Assembly (NCBI GenBank): GCA_030803735.1
Contig: JAURUC010000001.1
Location: 4,588,001 to 4,652,000 of the forward strand
DNA: 64,000 nt
From: Actinopolyspora lacussalsi
GTDB lineage: Bacteria > Actinomycetota > Actinomycetes > Mycobacteriales > Pseudonocardiaceae
Direction: 5' to 3'
Position 1 is the stretch's first letter. Each line of letters opens with the position of its first letter. Both the position numbers and the translations under genes were made by a program. This document shows, one piece after another, positions 50,442 through 56,863 of this stretch. The notes under the pieces were generated by a model that worked only from the letters and a program-made list of their open reading frames with translations, was not told the DNA's origin and did not search any database.

Positions 50442-51791
50442 GTGCGGGACCTGTCGGGGATCGTCAAGGCGTATGACATCCGGGGTTTGGTGGGCGATGA
50501 TCTGAACACGGATGTGGCCCGCGAAGTCGGTGCCGCGTTCACGAGACTGGTCGGTGGCCCCGCGGTGGTGGTGGGGCACGACATGCGGGATTCCTCTCCC
50601 GAGCTGGCGGCAGCGTTCTCCGAGGGAGTGACCGGGCAGGGAATCGATGTGATTCACATCGGTCTGGCCGGCACCGACATGCTCTACTTCGCCTCGGGGC
50701 AGCTGGATCTTCCGGGAGCGATGTTCACGGCCAGCCACAACCCGGCCCAGTACAACGGGATCAAGCTGTGCCGTGCCGGAGCCGCTCCCGTCGGGCAGGA
50801 CAGCGGGCTGTCCGAGATCAAGGAGCTCGTGGGGCACGGCGTGCCCGAGTTCCTCGGTGCGCAGGGCACGGTCACCGAACGCGACATGCTCGGCGAGTAC
50901 GCGCACTACCTGCGCGGACTGGTCGACCTCGGCGCGATCCGGCCGCTGAAGATCGTCGTCGACGCGGGCAACGGCATGGCCGGACACACCGTCCCCAGCG
51001 TTTTCGACGGTCTGCCCGTCGAAGTCGTGCCCATGTACTTCGAACTCGACGGTACGTTCCCCAACCACGAGGCGAACCCGTTGGAGCCCGCCAACCTCGT
51101 GGATCTCCAGGCCAAGGTGCGTGAGGTCGGTGCGGACGCGGGGCTGGCCTTCGACGGGGACGCCGACCGGTGCTTCGTGGTCGACGCGGCGGGTGAACCG
51201 GTCTCCCCCAGCGCGATCACCGCTCTGGTCGCCACGCGGGAACTCGCGAAGGAACCCGGCGCCGCCGTCATCCACAACCTGATCACCTCGAAGGCCGTGC
51301 CCGAGATCGTCACCGAACAGGGCGGCAAGCCCGTCCGCACCAGGGTCGGTCACTCCTTCATCAAGCAGACCATGGCCGAGACCGGCGCGATCTTCGGTGG
51401 AGAGCACTCGGCGCACTACTACTTCCGCGACTTCTGGCGCGCCGATTCGGGGATGCTGGCCGCACTGCACGTGTTGGCGGCGCTGGGTGGCCAGTCCGGT
51501 TCTCTCGCGGACCTGATGACGAGCTACACCCGCTACGCGGCTTCCGGGGAGGTCAACTCGACGGTCGACGATCCCGCTGCCCGGATGCGCGCGGTGATCG
51601 AGACGTTTCGCAACCGCAACGGTGCTCGTATCGACGAGCTCGACGGGCTTACCGTGGAGTTGTCGGACGGGTCGTGGTTCAATCTTCGCCCGTCCAACAC
51701 CGAGCCGGTCCTCCGGCTGAACGTGGAGGGCGTCGACTCGACGAGCATGGTCGCGTTGCGCGACGAGGTGCTGGCTGTACTGCGGAAGTGA
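50442..51791 (+). CDS. manB: phosphomannomutase/phosphoglucomutase
   Basis: 449-aa alpha-D-phosphohexomutase interconverting mannose-6-P and mannose-1-P, feeding GDP-mannose for lipoglycans. Catalytic phosphoserine in TASHNPAQYNG (Ser98), metal loop DGDADRCF, sugar-binding GGEHSAHYYF and phosphate-binding RPSNTEP near the C-terminus. GTG start 8 nt after a GAGAG. Located with DUF3499, SIS and manA genes in the order seen in M. tuberculosis Rv3255c-Rv3258c. A strong terminator hairpin begins 2 bp after the stop. Confidence 0.93.
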   Translation: MRDLSGIVKAYDIRGLVGDDLNTDVAREVGAAFTRLVGGPAVVVGHDMRDSSPELAAAFSEGVTGQGIDVIHIGLAGTDMLYFASGQLDLPGAMFTASHNPAQYNGIKLCRAGAAPVGQDSGLSEIKELVGHGVPEFLGAQGTVTERDMLGEYAHYLRGLVDLGAIRPLKIVVDAGNGMAGHTVPSVFDGLPVEVVPMYFELDGTFPNHEANPLEPANLVDLQAKVREVGADAGLAFDGDADRCFVVDAAGEPVSPSAITALVATRELAKEPGAAVIHNLITSKAVPEIVTEQGGKPVRTRVGHSFIKQTMAETGAIFGGEHSAHYYFRDFWRADSGMLAALHVLAALGGQSGSLADLMTSYTRYAASGEVNSTVDDPAARMRAVIETFRNRNGARIDELDGLTVELSDGSWFNLRPSNTEPVLRLNVEGVDSTSMVALRDEVLAVLRK

Positions 51792-51793
51792 TC

Positions 51794-51819
51794 CCGCTCG
51801 CCCCGGGCGGGGCGAGCGG
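51794..51819 (+). terminator. strong hairpin after manB
   Basis: Perfect 11-bp stem CCGCTCGCCCC (51794-51804) and GGGGCGAGCGG (51809-51819) with loop GGGC. No T-tract. Downstream genes start 82 bp later, so it may end or reduce the manB transcript. Confidence 0.7.
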
Positions 51820-51900
51820 TGGCTTCGCCGGTGCGTCTCGGCGTTCCGGCCGGTTGTGGACCGTCCGACCGATGGTGCGGTGTGATTCCAGAGAGGAAGA

Positions 51901-52128
51901 GTGACTGTGGCGATCGATCCCCGACTGCGGGAGATCCTGGTGTGCCCGTGCCCCCGACACGCGCCGCTGCGGGACGGTCTGCCGGATGATCCGGACGCCG
52001 AATATCTGACCTGCACCTCCTGCGGGCGCGGTTTCCCCGTCCGGGAAGGAATTCCCGTCCTCCTGCTGGAGGAGGCGCTTTCCGCCCCCGGGCCCGATCC
52101 CGCCCCCGACGAGCGAGGGGAGGGGTGA
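51901..52128 (+). CDS. Trm112-family small zinc protein
   Basis: 75-aa protein resembling Trm112: RLREILVCPCPRHAPL, then YLTCTSCGRGFPVREGIPVLL. The CxC/CxxC cysteines can bind zinc, although the first pair is CPC rather than CP..C. GAGAGGAA is close to GTG 51901. Its stop overlaps the SIS-protein start by 4 bp (GTGA). Trm112 proteins activate methyltransferases in other organisms, but no methyltransferase is nearby, so its partner may be elsewhere or its role may differ. Confidence 0.82.
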   Translation: MTVAIDPRLREILVCPCPRHAPLRDGLPDDPDAEYLTCTSCGRGFPVREGIPVLLLEEALSAPGPDPAPDERGEG

Positions 52129-53213
52129 AGACGGTGTTGGACGACAGCGTCCTCGATGACCAGCGGCGAATCTTCGAACTGGACACCGGGGGTCTGCTCC
52201 GCATGGCCGCACTGGGGGGCGCGCAGGTTCGCGCGGCCGCCTCGGCCGCCTCGGAGGCGGGTGTGGACGACCTCGCCGGTTACAAACCGCGTGCTCTGGT
52301 GCTGCTGTCCACCTCCGGTGTCGGGCCTGCCACGTGTCGGTCGCTGGCGGCCCTGCTCGGTTCCTCCTGTCCGGTTCCTGTCGTGATCACCGACGTCATG
52401 CCCACCTGGGTCGGCCCTTTGGACGTGGTCTTCGCCTACGGGGCGGACGGTGGGGACACGTTGCTGGCCGAGTCGCTGGAACTGGCCACCAGGCGCGGGG
52501 CGAGCGTGATTCTCGCCGCTCCGGACGAGGGCCCCGTGGGGGCCGCCGCCGCGGGGCGGGCGAGAACGATTTCCCCCAGGATCCCGGTGTCCGAGCCGTT
52601 GAGCCTCGCGCACGCCTTCACAGCGGGGGTGAGGGTTCTCACGGCGTTGGGACTGCTCGACACCGATACCGACGCGTTGGCGGACGCGTTGGACGAACAG
52701 GCGGAGCGTTCCCACCCACGACACGAGATCTCGGAGAATCCCGCCAAGACGTTGGCGTTACGCCTGGCCGACCGTATCCCGCTGCTGTGGGGAGTGGACG
52801 GAACGTCCACGGCGGTCGCCGAACACGGCTCCTTCGTACTCGGGCGTTACGCGGGGATACCGTGCGATGTCACCGACTATCAGCAGGCGGTGCATCGTGC
52901 GGCGCTGTACCGCGCCGCCGCGACGGCCGGCAGCGAGGCGGATCTGTTCGCCGATCCCACGGAGGAAACCACGGCGGGGTGGCGCGTCGTGCTGCTGAGC
53001 ACCCGCGACGGTGAACGGGCACGGTTCACCGAGCGAACCGCCACAGCGGCGCTGCCCGGCGCCGACGTGCTCGCCCCGAACGAGTCCCAGCAGGGGGACG
53101 GGGTCCGGAGTTCGCTGTCCCTCGCTGTCGGGTTCGACATGGCCGCGGTCTACATCGGGTTGGCTTCGGACTCGTTGCACGGGGACGACAGACCGGTGTC
53201 GGCGGTGCGCTGA
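52125..53213 (+). CDS. SIS-domain protein (Rv3256c-type, phosphosugar-isomerase-like)
   Basis: 362-aa protein with two sugar-isomerase (SIS) folds; fragments such as LDTGGLLRMAALGGAQVR, VLLSTSGVGPATCRSLA, ASVILAAPDEGPVG and a second half with LWGVDGTSTAVAEHGSFVLG. It lies between manB/Trm112 and manA as Rv3256c does between manB and manA in M. tuberculosis. Bifunctional phosphoglucose/phosphomannose isomerase activity is found in related proteins, but this group lacks an assigned reaction. GTG overlaps the Trm112-like stop. Confidence 0.8.
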   Translation: MKTVLDDSVLDDQRRIFELDTGGLLRMAALGGAQVRAAASAASEAGVDDLAGYKPRALVLLSTSGVGPATCRSLAALLGSSCPVPVVITDVMPTWVGPLDVVFAYGADGGDTLLAESLELATRRGASVILAAPDEGPVGAAAAGRARTISPRIPVSEPLSLAHAFTAGVRVLTALGLLDTDTDALADALDEQAERSHPRHEISENPAKTLALRLADRIPLLWGVDGTSTAVAEHGSFVLGRYAGIPCDVTDYQQAVHRAALYRAAATAGSEADLFADPTEETTAGWRVVLLSTRDGERARFTERTATAALPGADVLAPNESQQGDGVRSSLSLAVGFDMAAVYIGLASDSLHGDDRPVSAVR

Positions 53214-53370
53214 GGACCTGGGTGCTTCGGCACTCGCATCCCCGGCCGATTCGCACGGAGTTTCCGGTGTTCTCCTGCGAAGCGCGGGCGGGACGCCATT
53301 CGTTGTACTCCCGCCGGGCGGTATCGGTTCCGTCGGGGAAACGCGGTTAGACGAGGAAGCGAGAACGACT

Positions 53371-54654
53371 GTGGAGTTACTGCGCAACGCGGTACGCCCG
53401 TATGCATGGGGGTCCCGGACCGCGATCGCGGAGCTACTCGGCCGTCCCGTCCCCGCGCCACATCCCGAAGCCGAACTCTGGATGGGCGCCCATCCCGGAG
53501 ATTCCTCGCGGTTGCTGTGTCAGGACGGATCGGAGATTTCGCTGGTGCGCTTGTTGGACGCGGAGCCGAGCCACCAGCTGGGGCGGGCGTGCACCGACAT
53601 ATGGGGCAATCGGCTGCCCTACCTGATGAAGGTGCTCGCCGCGGACGAGCCGTTGAGCCTGCAGGCCCACCCCTCCGCCGAGCAGGCGGCCGACGGATTC
53701 GCACGGGAGGAGGCGGACGGGGTCCCGCGCGGTGCCGCCGACCGCAACTATCCGGATCCCACCGCGAAACCCGAGTTGATCTGCGCGCTGACCGAGTTCC
53801 ACGCGCTCGCCGGATTCCGCGCCGCCGAAACCACCGTTCGGTTGCTGCACCAGCTCGACGTGCCGAGTCTGCGGGCGCACACCCGCCTGTTGGCCGATCA
53901 GCCGGATCGGGACGGGCTGCGTGCGTTGTTCACCACGTGGATCACTCTGCCGGAGGACACCCTCCGTGCGCTGATGCCGGATCTGTTGCGGGCGTGTGCC
54001 GAGCACGTGCGTTCCGGGGGTGAATTCACCGAGGAGTGCCGCACGGTTCTCGAACTGGGCGAGGACTACCCGAACGACGCCGGCGTGCTGGCGAGTCTGC
54101 TGCTGAATCGAATCGTGTTGCGGCCGGGGGAGGCCATCTATCTCGCGCCCGGGAACCTGCACGCCTATCTGCGCGGGACCGGCGTGGAGATACTGGCCAA
54201 TTCGGACAACATCCTTCGGTGCGGCCTGACCCCCAAACACGTCGACGTGGCCGAACTGCTGAGGGTTCTCGACTTCGAGAACGGTGAACTGCGAATACTA
54301 AACGGTGAACGGCGCGACACCAATCTGACCGTCTACCGCACCGAGGCCGACGAGTTCGAGTTGTCCAGAGTGGAATGGCAGCACGGTGACCGGTCCGGTG
54401 TCCTGCTCGACTCCGCGGGACCGCAGATCCTGCTGTGCACCGAGGGCGGGGTCAGGTTGTCCCCCTACGCCGCGGGAGCCGGTACCAACGGGAACGGCAG
54501 CCACAACGGTGGCTCCGGTGACGCTCGCGAACTGGAGCTCTCGCGCGGGGACTCGGTCTGGCTCGCCGCTTCGGACCCCTGTGTGCTGGCGCAGCCGCTC
54601 GGTGCGGCGGGCGAAGGGGTGCAGCTGTTCCGGGCGGCCCCCGGCGCTGTCTGA
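53371..54654 (+). CDS. manA: mannose-6-phosphate isomerase
   Basis: 427-aa class I phosphomannose isomerase linking fructose-6-P to mannose-6-P. Seen: YAWGSRTAIAELLG at the N-terminus, zinc-site segments LWMGAHPGDSS, PLSLQAHPS, KPELICALTEFHALAGF and the C-terminal YLAPGNLHAYLRGTGVEI followed by the conserved NSDNILRCGLTPKHVD. GTG 53371 places the start right at the conserved N-terminus. Third sugar gene after manB and the SIS protein. A Gly/Asn-rich insertion (GTNGNGSHNGGSG) near residue 370 is unusual. Confidence 0.93.
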   Translation: MELLRNAVRPYAWGSRTAIAELLGRPVPAPHPEAELWMGAHPGDSSRLLCQDGSEISLVRLLDAEPSHQLGRACTDIWGNRLPYLMKVLAADEPLSLQAHPSAEQAADGFAREEADGVPRGAADRNYPDPTAKPELICALTEFHALAGFRAAETTVRLLHQLDVPSLRAHTRLLADQPDRDGLRALFTTWITLPEDTLRALMPDLLRACAEHVRSGGEFTEECRTVLELGEDYPNDAGVLASLLLNRIVLRPGEAIYLAPGNLHAYLRGTGVEILANSDNILRCGLTPKHVDVAELLRVLDFENGELRILNGERRDTNLTVYRTEADEFELSRVEWQHGDRSGVLLDSAGPQILLCTEGGVRLSPYAAGAGTNGNGSHNGGSGDARELELSRGDSVWLAASDPCVLAQPLGAAGEGVQLFRAAPGAV

Positions 54655-55032
54655 CCTGGGCTTTCCGCCGGGGACATCCCGGCGGGCGTGTTCGGACGGA
54701 CCAGTCGTCCGCTCCCGACCGCGGTGCCCGACATCGAGCGGCCGCACCGCATGCCTCGCCGTCTCGCGGTACGCCCGACTCGCGCTCGGGCCGACTCGCG
54801 CTCGGGCCGACTCGCGCTCCGGGAGAACTCGGTCCCGCGGAGCGGTGCTCGCATTAAAAGAGTATTTTTCACGAGCAATTAGTGGTGTCGCGCAACTTTT
54901 CCGCCCCTCGCGCTCCCGATCCGCGCGGATTCGGCGGCTCGTTAGTAGATTGTGCTCTCAACCACCATCGGCAACGGTCTCGCGCCCGTTATCGTGCGGT
55001 GCCACCAGTAAGCATGATCCGAGGAGGCAGTG
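54655..55032. other. 378-bp gap with a 16-bp tandem repeat and AT-rich promoter patch
   Basis: No gene. Three adjacent 16-bp units CCGACTCGCGCTCGGG lie at 54775-54822 (the third changed at its end). An AT-rich patch at 54853-54891 (GCATTAAAAGAGTATTTTTC) probably carries the promoter of the permease gene. Confidence 0.5.
54775..54822. repeat. 3 x 16-bp tandem repeat
   Basis: Units at 54775-54790, 54791-54806 (identical) and 54807-54822 (differs at the end). Each unit contains CGAC...GGG and could be a copy-number-variable site upstream of the permease promoter. Confidence 0.75.
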
Positions 55033-56538
55033 GTGCCAGGAAACGGAATCTGGCGGACCAAAACGGTCGAACAATCGATCCTGGACACCGATGAACCCGA
55101 CACCAGACTACGGAAGAATCTCGGTACCTGGGATCTGATCGTTTTCGGTGTTTCGGTGGTAATCGGTGCGGGGATCTTCACGCTCACCGCACAGGTAGCG
55201 GGTGACACCACTGGTCCCGCCGTCTCACTCGCCTTCGTGCTCGCCGCGATCGCCTGCGCCCTCGCGGCACTGTGCTACGCCGAATTCGCCTCCACCGTTC
55301 CGGTGGCAGGCAGCGCCTACACGTACTCCTACGCCACGTTCGGCGAGTTCTTAGCCTGGATAATCGGCTGGGACCTGATCCTGGAGTTCTCCATCGCGGC
55401 TTCGGCCGTCGCCAAGAGCTGGTCTTCCTACCTGCAGCAGGTCATGTCCGGCATCGGGGTCTCGCTGGACACCAAGCTCCCGCTGGGCCCGCTCCAGTTC
55501 GACTGGGGAGCCATGCTGCTCGTCGCGGTGCTGGTAGCGGTGCTGATCACCGGCACCAAGCTCTCGGCGCGGGTCAGCATGGTGATCACGGCCATCAAGG
55601 TCGGGGTGGTGCTGTTCATCATCATCGCCGGGATCGCCTACATCAAACCGGACAACTACACCCCGTTCGTTCCGGAGGGGCAAAGCATCTCCGAGGGCGG
55701 TCCCGCCCTGCACCAGTCGCTGCTCTCGCTGCTGCTCGGGGGTGAATCCAGCACGTTCGGCATCTACGGGCTGCTGGCGGGGGCCTCGGTGGTGTTCTTC
55801 GCCTTCATCGGCTTCGACGTGGTGGCGACCACGGCGGAGGAGACCCGCGATCCGCAGCGCAACGCGCCGCGCGGCATCCTCGGTTCGGTGGTGATCACCA
55901 CCGTGCTGTACGTGGGAGTTTCGCTCGTGCTGACCGGCATGGTGCGCTACACCGAGCTGGCCACCGGCCCCGACGGGCAGAGCGCCACCCTCGCGACCGC
56001 CTTCGAGATCAACGGTGTGAACTGGGCGGCCACACTGATCTCGGTGGGAGCACTGATCGGTCTCATCACCGTCGTGATGGTGCTGCTTCTCGGCCAGACC
56101 AGGGTGCTGTTCGCCATGGCCAGGGACGGTCTGCTGCCTCGCGGCCTGGCCAAGACCGACCCGCACCGCGGAACTCCGGTGCGCATCACCGTGCTGGTGG
56201 GAGCGGTGGTGTTCGTCGCTTCCGGCTTCTTCTCGTTCTCCAGCCTGGCCGAGATGGTCAACATCGGTACTCTGTTCGCGTTCGTCCTGGTTTCGGTCGG
56301 CGTGATCGTGCTGCGCCGCAAGCGTCCCGACCTGCCACGCGGCTTCCGCGCGCCGCTGGTTCCGGCGGTTCCGATCCTGGCGGTGCTGGCCTGCCTGTGG
56401 CTGATGATCAACCTGACCGCGTTCACCTGGATCAGGTTCCTCGTGTGGATGCTCGCGGGTGTGATCATCTACGCCCTTTACAGCCGCACCCACTCGGTGC
56501 TCGGGCAGCGGGAGAGGGCCGAGAACCTCCCCGACTGA
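55033..56538 (+). CDS. APC-family amino-acid permease (cationic amino-acid transporter type)
   Basis: About 501-aa transporter with 12 predicted TM segments: DLIVFGVSVVIGAGIFTL (TM1 with the GAG-type unwound helix), ALCYAEFASTVPVAGSAYTYSY, FFAFIGFDVVATTAEETRDPQRN and RVLFAMARDGLLP, the landmarks of the cationic amino-acid transporter group. GAGGAGG lies 5 nt before GTG 55033; GTG 55030 is closer and less likely. Same position as M. tuberculosis Rv3253c, also a cationic amino-acid transporter, between manA and tmk. Repeat copy D follows the stop. Confidence 0.92.
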   Translation: MPGNGIWRTKTVEQSILDTDEPDTRLRKNLGTWDLIVFGVSVVIGAGIFTLTAQVAGDTTGPAVSLAFVLAAIACALAALCYAEFASTVPVAGSAYTYSYATFGEFLAWIIGWDLILEFSIAASAVAKSWSSYLQQVMSGIGVSLDTKLPLGPLQFDWGAMLLVAVLVAVLITGTKLSARVSMVITAIKVGVVLFIIIAGIAYIKPDNYTPFVPEGQSISEGGPALHQSLLSLLLGGESSTFGIYGLLAGASVVFFAFIGFDVVATTAEETRDPQRNAPRGILGSVVITTVLYVGVSLVLTGMVRYTELATGPDGQSATLATAFEINGVNWAATLISVGALIGLITVVMVLLLGQTRVLFAMARDGLLPRGLAKTDPHRGTPVRITVLVGAVVFVASGFFSFSSLAEMVNIGTLFAFVLVSVGVIVLRRKRPDLPRGFRAPLVPAVPILAVLACLWLMINLTAFTWIRFLVWMLAGVIIYALYSRTHSVLGQRERAENLPD

Positions 56539-56579
56539 CGTTTGGAGCGGTCGGCCGTGCCAGCTGCTGAGTTGGTTGC

Positions 56580-56681
56580 GTGGCGGAACCTCACGGGCCG
56601 TCTCGCTGCGGGATCCTCGACATCGAGTAGTTACTACGCCACGTCGAGGCTGTCCTCGCGAGACGACCCGTGAGAACCCGC
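56580..56681 (+). repeat. dispersed intergenic hairpin element, copy D
   Basis: GTGGCGGAACCTC, arm GGGCCGTCTCGC, GACATCGAGTAG, arm GCGAGACGACCC, ending GAGAACCCGC. Relative to copies B and C the arms differ (GTCTCGC with GCGAGAC instead of CTCTCGC with GCGAGAG), a change on both sides that keeps pairing. Confidence 0.8.
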
Positions 56682-56765
56682 GGCGGTGCGGCCCGCTGGG
56701 GTGGTCGGAGCTCGAGCTGCGGGAGTGGTCGGGGCCCGGCTGCTCGTCGGCGCTGGTGTTCCGGC

Positions 56766-56847
56766 GATTTCTTGGGAAATCGACGCCGGGCGGTGCCACA
56801 CCGCCGTATTGGGGGAAGCGTACCGGGGCGTCAATTTCTCGCGAGAT
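56766..56847. repeat. pair of short hairpins of the GATTTC/GAAATC type
   Basis: First GATTTC-TTGG-GAAATC (56766-56781), perfect six-bp stem; second ATTTC-TCGC-GAGAT (56834-56847) with one imperfect pair. Part of the nest after repeat copy D. Confidence 0.6.
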
Positions 56848-56863
56848 CGCCGCGCCTCTCGGC

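Larger units (their letters stand above)
56539..56863. other. 325-bp gap between convergent genes, filled with repeat elements
   Basis: No gene. Contains repeat copy D (56580-56681), its tail near 56698-56735 and two short hairpins, GATTTC-TTGG-GAAATC (56766-56781) and a variant ATTTC-TCGC-GAGAT (56834-56847). Likely a repeat nest serving as a terminator region. Confidence 0.6.

Noticed and set aside
51901..53213. Trm112-like gene as partner of an adjacent methyltransferase
   Set aside because: The downstream gene is a SIS-domain protein without an S-adenosylmethionine motif.
54775..54822. CRISPR-like array
   Set aside because: 16-bp units are directly adjacent without spacers.
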